NCBI GenBank assembly: GCA_002729525.1
Contig: PBYI01000008.1
Span: 186,001 to 250,000 of the forward strand
Length of the DNA: 64,000 bases
Direction: 5' to 3'
Source of the DNA: Nocardioides sp.
Lineage (GTDB): Bacteria; Actinomycetota; Actinomycetes; Propionibacteriales; Nocardioidaceae
The notes below the pieces were generated by a model, which saw nothing but the letters and a program-made list of their open reading frames with translations, was not told the origin of the DNA and did no database searches. Position 1 is the first letter of the stretch. Each line of letters opens with the position of its first letter. Of this stretch, positions 10,198-18,905 are shown in pieces. Both the position numbers and the translations under genes were made by a program.

Positions 10198-10234
10198 GGG
10201 TGGGCCCGGCCATCCGTCCGGATGGGGCCCACCC
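10198..10234 (-). terminator. Strong hairpin between hpt and ftsH
   Basis: A two-part stem forms here: GTGGGCC (10200-10206, extended by two more pairs outward) with GGCCCAC (10226-10232), a CGG bulge, and an inner CCATCC/GGATGG stem closed by a GTCC loop. It lies just after the hpt stop on the minus strand, with no T tract. It may end the tilS-hpt transcript or reduce read-through into ftsH. Confidence 0.5.
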
Positions 10235-10250
10235 CGGCAGCGCGACCGGC

Positions 10251-10802
10251 TCAGGAGTAGACGTGCGGGGCGAGCGTGCCGATGTCGCGCAGGTTGCGGT
10301 AGCGCTCGCGGTAGTCGAGGCCGTAGCCGACGACGAACTCGTTGGGGATGTCCCAGCCGACGTACTTCACGTCGACCGGCATCTGCAGCGCCTCCGGCTT
10401 GCGGAGCAGGGTGCAGATCTCGACCGAGGCCGGGCCACGGGAGGTCAGGTTGGACGTCAGCCAGGACAGGGTCAGGCCGGAGTCGATGATCTCGTCGACG
10501 ATCACCACGTGGCGCCCGGAGATGTCGGTGTCGAGGTCCTTGAGGATGCGCACGACGCCGCTGGACTTGGTGCCCGAGCCGTACGACGACACCGCCATCC
10601 AGTCCATCTCGACGTGCCGGCTCATCGCCCGGGCGAGGTCGGCCATGACCATGACCGCGCCGCGCAGCACACCGACGACCAGCAGCTCCTGGCCGGCGTA
10701 GTCGGCCTCCAGGCGACCCGCGAGCTCGCGGATCTTCTCCTGGATCTGCGCCTCGGTGAAGAGCACGTTGACGAGGTCGTCTTCGACGTGGGAGGCGTCC
10801 AT
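10251..10802 (-). CDS. hpt: Hypoxanthine phosphoribosyltransferase
   Basis: It salvages hypoxanthine (and usually guanine) with PRPP to form IMP or GMP. The 183-residue protein has the PRTase signature VVIVDEIIDSGLT (near residue 100) with the two acidic residues that bind PRPP, LVVGVLRGAVMVMADL near 42, and the purine-contacting segment near the C-terminus (VGWDIPNEFVVGYGLDYRERYRNL). The ATG is five bases after the tilS stop, so the two are in one operon, as is typical of actinobacteria. Confidence 0.97.
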   Translation of the reverse strand: MDASHVEDDLVNVLFTEAQIQEKIRELAGRLEADYAGQELLVVGVLRGAVMVMADLARAMSRHVEMDWMAVSSYGSGTKSSGVVRILKDLDTDISGRHVVIVDEIIDSGLTLSWLTSNLTSRGPASVEICTLLRKPEALQMPVDVKYVGWDIPNEFVVGYGLDYRERYRNLRDIGTLAPHVYS

Positions 10803-10807
10803 GCGGC

Positions 10808-11803
10808 TCAGGATTCCACAGCAGTGGGCCGGAAGCGCAGTCGGTCGCCGTCGCGCTCGGCCGTCACCCGCCCGGGCAGCTGCACCTGGCCGCGGGCGCC
10901 GGGACGCACCACCGCCTCCAGCGCGGTCACGTGCACGTGGAACAGCTCCGCCGACGGCGACCCGGCGGCGAGCGCGGCCAGCCGCAGCACCCGGCTGCGG
11001 ATCGCCGGCGCACTGCCGGTGAGGGCGGGCACCGAGAGCCCGTCGTCGACCCGGGCCTCCAGGAAGGCGAGGTCGGCGGCGTCGTCGAGCGCCTCCATGT
11101 CGGGGCGCAGCAGCGCGGCGGTGCGGGCCAGGGTCTCAGCGACCCCGGGCCCGAGCTCGGTCTCCAGCAGCGGCAGCACCGTGTGGCGCACCCGGGAGCG
11201 GGTGAACCGCGGGTCGGCGTTGTGCGGGTCGTGCCACGGCTCGAGGTCCTCCGCGGCACACGCGGCCTCGGTCTGCGCCCGCCGCACGTCGAGCAGCGGG
11301 CGCCGGAACGGACCGAACCCGGAGCGCATCCCGGCGATCGACCGTCCACCGGCGCCGCGGGTCAGCCCGAGCAGCACGGTCTCGGCCTGGTCGTCGAGGG
11401 TGTGGCCGAGCAGCACGACCGGGGCCTGGAAGGCGGTGGCGACCTGCTCCAGCACGGCGTACCGGGCCTCCCGGGCGGCGGCCTCCACCCCGCGCCCGGC
11501 GCCCTCGACGACCACCCGGCTGCTGACGGTCTCGTCGGCCCCGACCGCCGCCATCCGCGCCACCACGCGCGCGGTGTGCTCGGCGCTGCCGTCCTGGAGG
11601 CCGTGGTCGACCACGCAGCCGACGACCCGCAGGCCGGGGCGGCGCGCCTCGAAGAGGGTCGCGGCGAGCAGCGCGAGCGAGTCGGCCCCGCCGGAGCAGG
11701 CGACGACGACGTTCGTGCCCGGCTCCAGGACGCCGTCCGGCTCGGCCGCGAGCGTGCGTCGTACGGCCAGACGGACGGCCGCGACGGCGGCGTCCAGCGT
11801 CAT
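10808..11803 (-). CDS. tilS: tRNA(Ile)-lysidine synthase
   Basis: It attaches lysine to C34 of the CAU anticodon of tRNA-Ile2, changing its specificity from Met to Ile. The N-terminal PP-loop ATPase motif ACSGGADSLAL is at about 35-45, and the conserved segments GHTLDDQAETVLLGLTRGAG (near 131) and RPLLDVRRAQTEA follow. The 331-residue length fits the short actinobacterial form, whose C-terminal domain is reduced. The ATG at 11803 starts 28 bases after the peptidase gene stop. It is co-directional with hpt and ftsH. Confidence 0.94.
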   Translation of the reverse strand: MTLDAAVAAVRLAVRRTLAAEPDGVLEPGTNVVVACSGGADSLALLAATLFEARRPGLRVVGCVVDHGLQDGSAEHTARVVARMAAVGADETVSSRVVVEGAGRGVEAAAREARYAVLEQVATAFQAPVVLLGHTLDDQAETVLLGLTRGAGGRSIAGMRSGFGPFRRPLLDVRRAQTEAACAAEDLEPWHDPHNADPRFTRSRVRHTVLPLLETELGPGVAETLARTAALLRPDMEALDDAADLAFLEARVDDGLSVPALTGSAPAIRSRVLRLAALAAGSPSAELFHVHVTALEAVVRPGARGQVQLPGRVTAERDGDRLRFRPTAVES

Positions 11804-11831
11804 CGGGCGGTCACCGGCCGCATCGCGGCGG

Positions 11832-12956
11832 TCACAGGACGCGGGCGACCCAGGCGTCGGGGTCGGCCAGCTCGGCGGTGCTCGGGAGGTGGGCGGGCTC
11901 GGCCCACACGGCGTTGAACTCCGCCGTGCCGACCCGGTCGACGACGGCGCGGACGAAGCGGGCGCCGTCGCGGTACTGCGCCATCTTGGCGTCCATGCCG
12001 AGCAGCCGGCGCAACAACCGGTCGAGCTGGCCGACGCCCTGGCGGCGCTGGTCGAAGCGCTTGCGGATGGCCGCGACGCTGGGGATGACCGACGGTCCGA
12101 CGCCGTCCATCACCACGTCGGCGTGGCCCTCGAGCAGCGACATCATGCCGGTCACGCGGTCGAGGACGGCGCGCTGCTCGGGGCTGCTCAACAGCTCGAT
12201 GAGACCCGCGCGGCCGACGCCCTCGCGGAGCAGGCCGGAGACCTTGCCGACGAGGTCGTCGAGACCGCCAGAGCCCTCCTCGCCGTCCTGGCCGCCGGTG
12301 AGCGTGCCGGCGAGGGACGCCACCTCGCTCTCGAGATGCCCGCGCATCCAGGGCACCGCGGTGAACTGCACCCGGTGCGTCTCCTCGTGCAGGCACACCC
12401 AGAGCCGGAAGTCGTGCGGGTCGACGCCGAGCTCGCGCTCGACGTGGACCACGTTGGGGGCGACCAGGAGCAGCCGACCGTGCGGCTCGTCGAACGGGTC
12501 GAACTGACCGAGCACCTTGCTGCCCAGGAAGCCGAGCAGGCCGCCGCCCTCGGCGGCGGTGACGCGCGAGCCGACCGCGCGGGCCAGGCCGGACGGCGGG
12601 CCCTTCTTCGCCGTCAGCGCCTCGACGACTGGGCCGAGGATGTGCCGGAAGGAGTCGGCGTTGGCCTGCACCCAGCCGGCGCGGTCGACGACGAGCACGG
12701 GTGCGGTGCCCTCGGGCGCGTCGAGACCGGTGAAGTCGCGGACCAGCCCGGTCGAGCGCTCGGCGCCGGCGCGCAGCTCGGCCACCGCACCGTCGGCCTC
12801 GGCGCGCGAGACCGTCGGGCCCTCACCGGCCAGGCGACCGCCGATCCGGGCGGCCAGCGCCCAGTCGACCATGGCGTCCACGGCGCCCGAGGAGTCCTGC
12901 GGGGCGGACCCCGCCGGCACGTCGGACGGGACCTCGGCTGGCACCTCGGCTGGCAT
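11832..12956 (-). CDS. Zinc-dependent peptidase-like protein (DUF2342 family)
   Basis: The 374-residue protein matches the actinobacterial family often labelled putative hydrolase or F420-biosynthesis-associated protein. It contains an HExxH zinc motif at 190-194 (HEETH, within CLHEETHRVQF). A second acidic patch near 275 (LLEGHADVVMDGVG) could supply the third ligand, by analogy with related minigluzincins. The N-terminus is an imperfect Pro/Glu/Val repeat (1-14). No signal peptide is visible. Its position between dacB and tilS is the conserved one for this family. The ATG at 12956 is 6 nt after TAGGTT, a leaderless pattern. The physiological substrate is unknown. Confidence 0.82.
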   Translation of the reverse strand: MPAEVPAEVPSDVPAGSAPQDSSGAVDAMVDWALAARIGGRLAGEGPTVSRAEADGAVAELRAGAERSTGLVRDFTGLDAPEGTAPVLVVDRAGWVQANADSFRHILGPVVEALTAKKGPPSGLARAVGSRVTAAEGGGLLGFLGSKVLGQFDPFDEPHGRLLLVAPNVVHVERELGVDPHDFRLWVCLHEETHRVQFTAVPWMRGHLESEVASLAGTLTGGQDGEEGSGGLDDLVGKVSGLLREGVGRAGLIELLSSPEQRAVLDRVTGMMSLLEGHADVVMDGVGPSVIPSVAAIRKRFDQRRQGVGQLDRLLRRLLGMDAKMAQYRDGARFVRAVVDRVGTAEFNAVWAEPAHLPSTAELADPDAWVARVL

Positions 12957-13296
12957 GGGGCGAACCTACCCGCCGGCGCACGACGTACCCCGGAGACACC
13001 GAGACCCGCTCGCGGCCGGAGCCGCGGAGCGGGTCTTCGACGTCCCTCCGAAGGACAAGCCGGCGGGTTCCGCGATCCCCCCAGATCCGCGGTGCCCCTC
13101 CGGCTCCGCCAGGTGGGACACCCCCGTGAACCACCTGACGAGTAGAACGTTACGGAGGGCGGTCACACACGCGGGCCACACCGGGACCAGCGTTCGGTAA
13201 CAGTCCTCCCAGGCGGTTGTTGCCGGGCGATACCCCCACGGTGACCTGGGCGTACGTCGTGACGCACGCCTCGTCGACGGGCGGTCGGCGACCCGC
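12957..13296. other. 340-bp intergenic region between dacB and the peptidase-tilS-hpt operon
   Basis: No gene is supported here. Near the left end is a -10 candidate TAGGTT (12963-12968, minus) for the leaderless peptidase transcript. A hairpin lies at 13003-13035: arms GACCCGCTC/GAGCGGGTC plus inner GCGGC/GCCGC with a CGGA loop and one bulged base, a good candidate terminator for the dacB transcript. The middle contains a relatively A/T-containing patch (about 13138-13155) that could hold another minus-strand promoter, but I cannot place boxes with confidence. The right part before dacB shows nothing clear. Confidence 0.4.
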
Positions 13297-14784
13297 TCAG
13301 GAGGCGCAGCGGCAGGCGCCCAGGGCGCCGGCGACCGCGTCGAGGGCCTGGCGCCCGGTCAGCGCGGTCTCCCGGGTGATCCGGTCGGCGAGCAGCACGA
13401 AGACCAGCACCTCGCCGTCGCGGTCGGTGGCCAGACCGGCGAGCGAGGTGACGCCGGTGAGGGTGCCGGTCTTGGCCCGCACCCGACCGAGCGCGGCCGG
13501 CGGACCCTCGTCGAGCCGGTCGGCCAGCGAGCCGTCGAAGCCCGCCACCGGGAGGCCGGTGACGACGGCGCGCAGGTCGGGGTGGTCCTCGGACGCCGCG
13601 AGCCGGAGGACGTCGACGAGGGTGCGGGGCTCGGCGAGGTTCGCGCGGGACAGCCCGCTGCCGTCGTCGAACACGCTGTCGCCGAGCCGGACGCCCTCCT
13701 CGGCGAGCAGGCGGCGTACGGCACGACGGCCGGCGGCGGTGGAGGCGGTGCCGTCGGCGGCGAGGCCGACGTGGCGCAGCAGCACCTCGGCGGCCTCGTT
13801 GTCGCTGACCTGGAGCACCCGCTCGACGACCTGCGACAGCGGGGCGCTCTCGACGCGAGCGAGCTCGCGTGCGTCCGCGGGCGCCGTACGACGGGTGGGT
13901 GCGCCGGGCACCTGGAGCCCCTCGCGGCGCAGCGCCCGGGCGAACACCGCGCCCGCCTCCGCGGCGGGGTCGGAGACCCGGGAGAACCGCGAGAGGGTGC
14001 GACCCTCGTCGACCCACAGCGCGCTGGTCGGGCTCACCACGCCCTCGGGCACGTAGTCGGCCTCCCAGCTCGGGTTGACGGCCGGGCCGGTGAAGAGGGA
14101 GTCGTCGAAGCCCAGCCGCACCCGGGTGACGCCGTCGGCGGTGAGCGCCGCCGCGGTGCGCTCGGCGAGGGTGCGCAGGTCGGCGCGGGCGGGGTCGGGC
14201 CAGTCGGCGCCGTCCGTGGTGCGGGGTGCGCGCTCCAGGAACGGGTCTCCCCCGCCGACCAGGACGACCTGGCGCGTGGTGCCGCGTCCCCCGGTCGCGA
14301 CTGCCGTGGTGGCGAAGGTGGTCGCGGGGTCCATCGCGAGCAGCGCGGCGGTGGTGGTGACCACCTTGGTCAGGGAGGCCGGGGTGCCGGTGCCGCCGCC
14401 GCGGGTCCAGGTGGACGCGGGCCGGGCGCCGGCGAGCGGCTCGACGCGGCCGAGCACGCGACCCCCCAGGTCGGGGTCGGTGAGGTACGGCGCCAGCGCG
14501 GCCTCGATCGCGGCCGGGTCGGGCGTCGAGCGGCGGGCGGAGGCGGCGGCCACGGCGTCGGGCTCGGCGACCTCCGGGAGGTCCAGACCGTCCGGCGGCG
14601 CCACCTCTGCGGGGCTGGTGGGGGTCGACGGCGCCGGCTCCAGCACGCCGTCGACGAGGTCCTCCAGGGCACCGTCGCGCCACCCGTAGACGGCCCCGGC
14701 GACGAGCAGCAGCGCCACGACCAGCACCGACGTCGCACGGCGTGCGCGTCGGGAGGGGGTGTGAGCGGCATCACGTCTCGCCAC
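13297..14784 (-). CDS. dacB: D-alanyl-D-alanine carboxypeptidase/endopeptidase (PBP4 type, family S13)
   Basis: This secreted low-molecular-mass penicillin-binding protein trims or cleaves peptidoglycan cross-links. The catalytic triad motifs are present: SLTK near 137-140 (nucleophile Ser and general-base Lys), SDN within [13 protein letters not shown], and KTGTLTG near 405. A single hydrophobic helix (about 19-34) after a basic start serves as signal or anchor. The GTG at 14784 is chosen because a strong GGAGGAAAA Shine-Dalgarno stands 9 nt before it; an ATG 12 codons upstream would include this site. The length is 495 residues. The gene is divergent from ppa, and this pair is widely conserved in actinobacteria. 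Confidence 0.95.
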   Translation of the reverse strand: MARRDAAHTPSRRARRATSVLVVALLLVAGAVYGWRDGALEDLVDGVLEPAPSTPTSPAEVAPPDGLDLPEVAEPDAVAAASARRSTPDPAAIEAALAPYLTDPDLGGRVLGRVEPLAGARPASTWTRGGGTGTPASLTKVVTTTAALLAMDPATTFATTAVATGGRGTTRQVVLVGGGDPFLERAPRTTDGADWPDPARADLRTLAERTAAALTADGVTRVRLGFDDSLFTGPAVNPSWEADYVPEGVVSPTSALWVDEGRTLSRFSRVSDPAAEAGAVFARALRREGLQVPGAPTRRTAPADARELARVESAPLSQVVERVLQVSDNEAAEVLLRHVGLAADGTASTAAGRRAVRRLLAEEGVRLGDSVFDDGSGLSRANLAEPRTLVDVLRLAASEDHPDLRAVVTGLPVAGFDGSLADRLDEGPPAALGRVRAKTGTLTGVTSLAGLATDRDGEVLVFVLLADRITRETALTGRQALDAVAGALGACRCAS

Positions 14785-14918
14785 GTGGGTTTTCCTCCGG
14801 TCACTCGTCGGCGGCGCCATTGTGCGCGAGACTAGGCCGCGGCGGCCGACCGGACCGGTCCCGCCGCTCGCCGGTCACGCACCGTCGAGGCATCGCCGAC
14901 ACACTGCGGAGGAAGCAC

Positions 14919-15410
14919 GTGCTGGAGTTCGACGTCCTGGTCGAGATCCCCAAGGGGGAGCGCAACAAGTACGAGGTCGACCACGAGACCGGTCGGATGC
15001 GCCTGGACCGCGTCCTGTTCACGTCGACCCAGTACCCCGCTGACTACGGGTACATCGAGGACACCCTCGGTCAGGACGGCGACCCGCTCGACGCGCTGGT
15101 CCTGCTGCCCACCAAGACCTTCCCGGGCTGCCTCATCAAGTGCCGCGCGATCGGCATGTTCCGGATGACCGACGAGGCCGGCGGCGACGACAAGGTCCTC
15201 TGCGTGCCCGCGGGCGACCCGCGCCAGGAGCACCTGCAGGACATCGGCGACGTCCCGAAGTTCGACCGGCTCGAGATCCAGCACTTCTTCGAGGTCTGCA
15301 AGGACCTCGAGCCCGGCAAGTCCGTCGAGGGCGCCGACTGGGTCGACCGTGCCGCCGCGCAGGCCGAGGTCGAGGCCTCGTTCGAGCGGTACAAGCAGCA
15401 GGGTCACTGA
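14919..15410 (+). CDS. ppa: Inorganic pyrophosphatase
   Basis: This soluble family I pyrophosphatase hydrolyses PPi to two phosphates and drives biosynthetic reactions forward. The 163-residue protein contains [16 protein letters not shown] near residue 8, [17 protein letters not shown] near 32, and the metal-binding signature [10 protein letters not shown] near 54 with its Asp residues. The GTG at 14919 follows a GGAGGAAG Shine-Dalgarno (14908-14915) at good spacing; the longer upstream reading frame is not conserved sequence. It is followed by two tandem hairpins that probably end the transcript. Confidence 0.97.
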   Translation: MLEFDVLVEIPKGERNKYEVDHETGRMRLDRVLFTSTQYPADYGYIEDTLGQDGDPLDALVLLPTKTFPGCLIKCRAIGMFRMTDEAGGDDKVLCVPAGDPRQEHLQDIGDVPKFDRLEIQHFFEVCKDLEPGKSVEGADWVDRAAAQAEVEASFERYKQQGH

Positions 15411-15465
15411 GGCCCGCCGGCTCTCGAGCCGGACTCGCGGCGACACGCTCGCTGCTGCTCGTCCC

Positions 15466-15500
15466 GACGCCCCCGCGCCCTCCTGGGTCGCGGGGGCGTC
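15466..15500 (+). terminator. Hairpin terminator after ppa (first)
   Basis: A perfect 12-bp stem GACGCCCCCGCG / CGCGGGGGCGTC is separated by an 11-base loop, about 55 bases after the ppa stop. Because the stem is symmetric it could also act on the converging methyltransferase transcript. Confidence 0.7.
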
Positions 15501-15513
15501 GTGCGTCCGCGGA

Positions 15514-15539
15514 GGACTCCCCGCCTCAGCGGGGAGTCC
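15514..15539. terminator. Hairpin terminator between ppa and the methyltransferase gene (second)
   Basis: A perfect 11-bp stem GGACTCCCCGC / GCGGGGAGTCC has a CTCA tetraloop. It lies 22 bases beyond the methyltransferase stop (minus strand), so the tandem pair probably serves both converging operons. The stem resembles the one at 33296-33323. Confidence 0.7.
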
Positions 15540-15561
15540 GGTGCCGCCGCAGCGGCCGCCG

Positions 15562-16230
15562 TCACGCCACCGCGGTCACCCAGACCATCGCACCGTCGCG
15601 CACCAGCCGTACGTCGTGCAGTCCCACGCCGTCGAGCTCGCGGGCCAGCGCCTGCTGGGTGATCCCCGGCCCGAGCAGCCCGGCGGCTCGGCCGACCACG
15701 CGCAGCGGCAGGTAGCGCGGACCGGAGTCCTCCACCAGCGTGCTAAGGCTCAGCATCCCGCCCGGGCGCAGCACCCGCGCCATCTCGTGCACGGCCGCCA
15801 CCGGGTCGGGGAAACAGTGCAGGCCGGTGAAGGACAGCACCAGGTCGACGTGGTCGTCGGGCAGCGGCAGGTGCGCGACGTCGGCGCGCAGCAGGCGCAC
15901 CCGGTCGGCGACACCGAGCCGCTCGGCGACGCGGCCGGTGCGGGCGAGCATCACCGGCGACAGGTCGGCCGCCAGGTAGTCGACCTCCTGGTCGGTGCGC
16001 AGCCCGCGCAGCCCGATGCCGCCGCCGCACGGCACGTCGAGCACCCGGCCACCGTCGGGCAGCGAGCCGACGGCCCGCACCGCCCGGTGCAGCCGGTCGA
16101 GGTCGGCACCGACGCCGAGCCGCCACAGCGGCCGGCCCAGCCGCGGGTGCTCGACCGTGGCGTCGTAGACGACGCCCCAGGCCGGGTCGTCGCCCCAGCC
16201 ACCGAGCCCCGGGACCGCGGGCAGTCTCAC
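15562..16230 (-). CDS. Class I SAM-dependent methyltransferase (UbiE-like)
   Basis: The 222-residue protein has the SAM-binding Rossmann motif VLDVPCGGGIGLRGL (near 63), the acidic strand-2 end (YLAADLSPVML), motif III around VDLVLSFTGLHCFPD and the post-motif region VLRPGGMLSLSTLVED, typical of methyltransferases acting on small molecules. An N-terminal segment, PAWGVVYDATVEHP, fits a substrate lid. The GTG at 16230 overlaps the preceding hydrolase stop as GTGA, so it is the third gene of the acyl-CoA oxidase operon. The substrate is unknown. Confidence 0.85.
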   Translation of the reverse strand: MRLPAVPGLGGWGDDPAWGVVYDATVEHPRLGRPLWRLGVGADLDRLHRAVRAVGSLPDGGRVLDVPCGGGIGLRGLRTDQEVDYLAADLSPVMLARTGRVAERLGVADRVRLLRADVAHLPLPDDHVDLVLSFTGLHCFPDPVAAVHEMARVLRPGGMLSLSTLVEDSGPRYLPLRVVGRAAGLLGPGITQQALARELDGVGLHDVRLVRDGAMVWVTAVA

Positions 16231-16790
16231 GAGGCCTCCAGCCGGGTCAGGAAGTCGTCGACGACCCGGGCGACCTCGACGTGCAGCTCGGCGGTGCGGA
16301 CGGCACCGGGCACGACCAGCGCGTGGTCGGCGCCCTCCAGCGCCAGCAGCTCGCACGCACCGAGGTCGACGGCCGGGTCGTGGAACGGGTCCGCGAGCCC
16401 CGCGACCACCAGCTGGGGCGCCGGGTTGGTCCGTAGGGCGTCGACCACGTCCGGCACGAGGGTCAGCGGGGTCAGCCAGACCGCGGGCCAGCCGCGGGCG
16501 GCGACGTACGGCGCGGCACGGGTGCCGAGCGACTTCGCGACCACCACGACCCGCTCACCCCCGGGCCGCCCCGGCAGCCCCGGCAGCCCGGGCAGTCCGG
16601 CAACCGCCGCGAGGACCCGCTGGTCGACCCACGCCGCCGCGTCGGCCGGCGCGAGATCGGCGGGCGCCTCCCACCACGCCGGACGCACGTCCCAGCCGTG
16701 CTCGGTCAGCGCCCGGCCGGCCAGGTCGAGCAGCGGTGCGACGGGCGGGTAGGCGCGCCCCGGCAGCACCAGCGCGGTGCCGTGCCCCAT
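16227..16790 (-). CDS. Small alpha/beta hydrolase-like protein
   Basis: The 187-residue protein has a compact alpha/beta hydrolase pattern: the strand-loop with VVVVAKSLGTRAAP (near 81) gives a nucleophile elbow A-K-S-L-G instead of the usual G-x-S-x-G, an acid in VVAGLADPFHD, and a His in LEGADHALV. A Gly-Leu-Pro repeat at about 66-78 (GLPGLPGLPGRPGG) lies in the cap region and is probably a flexible insert. It sits 26 bases after the acyl-CoA oxidase stop and overlaps the methyltransferase start, so it may act on a product of the same pathway (inference). Confidence 0.75.
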   Translation of the reverse strand: MGHGTALVLPGRAYPPVAPLLDLAGRALTEHGWDVRPAWWEAPADLAPADAAAWVDQRVLAAVAGLPGLPGLPGRPGGERVVVVAKSLGTRAAPYVAARGWPAVWLTPLTLVPDVVDALRTNPAPQLVVAGLADPFHDPAVDLGACELLALEGADHALVVPGAVRTAELHVEVARVVDDFLTRLEAS

Positions 16791-16816
16791 CGGCGTACGT
16801 ACGTCGGGCGCGCCGG

Positions 16817-18826
16817 TCAGGCGACCGGGCCGACGAGCTCGGGCGAGCGCAGCATCGCGTGCGGGACGCCGAGCGCGTCGACGTAGTCGAGCGCGAGCGG
16901 GCGCACCTTGCGCAACAGGCTGCCGACCTCGCGGCTGATCGCCTTGCTGCGCTGCGACGACATCCGGCCGTGCTCCATGAACCAGCCGCGGTCGGCCTCG
17001 ATGCCGGTCAGCGCGTGCAGGTCGCACAGCAGGGTGAGCGCGGTGCGCAGGTCGCCCTCGGGCAGCTCGGCGACCTTGGCGACGAACGCCTCCAGCACCA
17101 GCCGCTCCATGTGCGCCCGGGCCGCGGCGATCACGTGGTCCTGCACGCGCGAGAAGACGTCGCCGGGCTTCATGCCCCGGTCGATGCCGCGCTTGAGCCG
17201 CCGCGCGACGCCGCCGATCATGTGCTCCTCGCGGAAGCGGTACATCGCCAGGTGGTACTCCGGGTCGAGCAGCCCGGCCTCCTGGTCCCAGCGGTCGTCG
17301 CCGCCCGGCAGCAGGTCGCGGACCCGCTCGAGCAGCTTGTGCACCGCGGTGTTCTCCAGCACGGTCTCGACCGCGAGCTCGGCGACGAACCGGACCATGC
17401 CGAACTGGTCGAGGTCCTCGAAGTCGCTGGAGTAGTCGGTGAGCAGCTGCTTGGCGACCAGCTGGAGCAGCACGTGGTTGTCGCCCTCGAACGTCGTGAA
17501 GACGTCGGTGTCCGCCTTGAGGGCGGCGAAGCGGTTGACGGCGAGGTAGCCGGCTCCGCCGCACGCCTCGCGGCACTCCTGGATGGTGCGGGTGCCGTGC
17601 CAGGTCCCGAGCGCCTTGGTGCCGGCCGCACGGGTCTCCAGCTGGCGGCGCAGTAGGTCGACGTCCTCGCCGGCGGCGTCCTTGGTGGTGACCTCGTGCA
17701 GCCGCTCGGCGACGACGTCCTGGGCGAACCGCATCGCGTAGGTGCGCGCCAGCAGCGGCAGCAGCCGGCGCTGGTGCATGCCGTAGTCGAGCAGCAGGTC
17801 CTCCTGCTCGTCGCCGCCGGTGTCGAACTGGCGCCGCCGCTCGGCGTACTTCACCGCGATCGTGAGCGCCACCTCGGCGGCCGACAGGCCGGCCGCGCCG
17901 ACGCACACCCGGCCCTGCACGAGCGTGCCGAGCATGGTGAAGAAGCGGCGGTTGGGGTTGTCGATGGGGCTGGAGTAGGTGCCGTCGGGCGCCACGTCGG
18001 CGAACCGGTTGAGCAGCGCCTCGCGCGGCACGCGCACGTCGTCGAACCACAGCTTGCCGTTGTCGACGCCGTTGAGGCCCATCTTCAGCCCGTCGTCGGC
18101 GATGCGTACGCCCGGCGCGGGCTCGCCGTCGACCCGGATCGGCACGAGCAGTGCGTGCACGCCGTGCTCCTCGCCCGCGGTCTCGAGCTGGGCGAAGACG
18201 ACGGCCATCTCGCCGTGCCGCGCCGCGTTGCCGATGTAGTCCTTGCTGGCGCCGTCGTGCGGGGTGGTGACCACGAACTCCTCGGTGGCCGGGTCGTAGA
18301 CCGCGCGGGTCTCCAGCGCGGCGACGTTGGAGCCGTGCCCGGTCTCGGTCATCGCGAAGCAGCCGAGCAGCCGCCCGGCGGCGACGTCGGAGAGGTGCCG
18401 CTCGTGGTGACGGGCGGTGCCGAGCTGGTGCACGGCCCCGCCGAACAGGCCGAACTGCACGCCGACCTTCACCAGCACCGAGAGGTCGCCGTACGCCAGG
18501 GTCTGGAACGCCGCCACCGAGGCGCCGACGTCGTCGGCCCCGCCGTGCTGGCTGGGGAAGCCCAGCGCGGTCTGACCGGTGGCCGCCATCTCGACGACGA
18601 GGTCGCGGACCCGGTCGCGGTAGGCGTCGCGGTCGAGGGTCTCGGCGTCCTCGAGGATGTCGGCGTGGTCGGAGAGCTGGCCACGCACGGTGTCGCGCAC
18701 GTCGGCGTACCGGCCGTCGAGGAGGGCCCGCATCGCCGCGACGTCGAGCACGGGCTGCTCGTAGCCGCGGGCGGCGTCGCCGTGCTGGGCCTCACGGGCC
18801 TCGGGCTGCTGGGTGTCGGTCGCCAT
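16817..18826 (-). CDS. Acyl-CoA oxidase / long acyl-CoA dehydrogenase family protein
   Basis: The 669-residue protein is much longer than ordinary acyl-CoA dehydrogenases (about 380-400) and matches the acyl-CoA oxidase layout: N-terminal helical domain, a flavin-binding beta domain around CFAMTETGHGSN (near 155), a first C-terminal helical domain with the active-site region ACGGAGYLAVNR...TFEGDNHVLLQLVAKQLL (near 425-460), and a second helical domain. Such enzymes oxidise acyl-CoA to trans-2-enoyl-CoA and pass electrons to oxygen. The ATG at 18826 is 6 nt after TACCGT (leaderless); a longer N-terminus is not needed. Four phased CCGTCAG repeats lie directly upstream of the promoter. It heads an operon with the hydrolase and methyltransferase genes. 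Confidence 0.88.
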   Translation of the reverse strand: MATDTQQPEAREAQHGDAARGYEQPVLDVAAMRALLDGRYADVRDTVRGQLSDHADILEDAETLDRDAYRDRVRDLVVEMAATGQTALGFPSQHGGADDVGASVAAFQTLAYGDLSVLVKVGVQFGLFGGAVHQLGTARHHERHLSDVAAGRLLGCFAMTETGHGSNVAALETRAVYDPATEEFVVTTPHDGASKDYIGNAARHGEMAVVFAQLETAGEEHGVHALLVPIRVDGEPAPGVRIADDGLKMGLNGVDNGKLWFDDVRVPREALLNRFADVAPDGTYSSPIDNPNRRFFTMLGTLVQGRVCVGAAGLSAAEVALTIAVKYAERRRQFDTGGDEQEDLLLDYGMHQRRLLPLLARTYAMRFAQDVVAERLHEVTTKDAAGEDVDLLRRQLETRAAGTKALGTWHGTRTIQECREACGGAGYLAVNRFAALKADTDVFTTFEGDNHVLLQLVAKQLLTDYSSDFEDLDQFGMVRFVAELAVETVLENTAVHKLLERVRDLLPGGDDRWDQEAGLLDPEYHLAMYRFREEHMIGGVARRLKRGIDRGMKPGDVFSRVQDHVIAAARAHMERLVLEAFVAKVAELPEGDLRTALTLLCDLHALTGIEADRGWFMEHGRMSSQRSKAISREVGSLLRKVRPLALDYVDALGVPHAMLRSPELVGPVA

Positions 18827-18832
18827 GCGTCG

Positions 18833-18861
18833 ACGGTACTCAGCGGTAGCCGCGCGGGGAA
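18833..18861 (-). promoter_or_regulatory. Candidate promoter of the acyl-CoA oxidase operon
   Basis: On the minus strand, TTCCCC (18856-18861) and TACCGT (18833-18838) are separated by 17 nt. The -10 ends 6 nt before the ATG at 18826, so the transcript would be leaderless. The phased repeat array begins 4 bp upstream of the -35. Confidence 0.45.
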
Positions 18862-18865
18862 CCAC

Positions 18866-18905
18866 CCGTCAGTCGGCCGTCAGCAGGCCGTCAGTGGGCC
18901 GTCAG
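18866..18905. repeat. Four tandem CCGTCAG repeats with an exact 11-bp period
   Basis: CCGTCAG occurs at 18866, 18877, 18888 and 18899, each followed by a short variable T/C/G/A segment, giving four units of 11 bp. The last unit overlaps the stop codon of the PAP2 gene (18902-18904). The array faces one side of the helix roughly once per turn and lies just upstream of the acyl-CoA oxidase -35, which is the expected place for an activator array. Confidence 0.8.

Noticed and set aside
16569..16612. Collagen-like protein segment
   Set aside because: The Gly-Leu-Pro repeat is only four units inside a small alpha/beta hydrolase and is probably a flexible loop, not a collagen domain.
18866..18905. 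CRISPR-like array
   Set aside because: The units are 7-11 bp with no spacers of CRISPR length and no cas genes.
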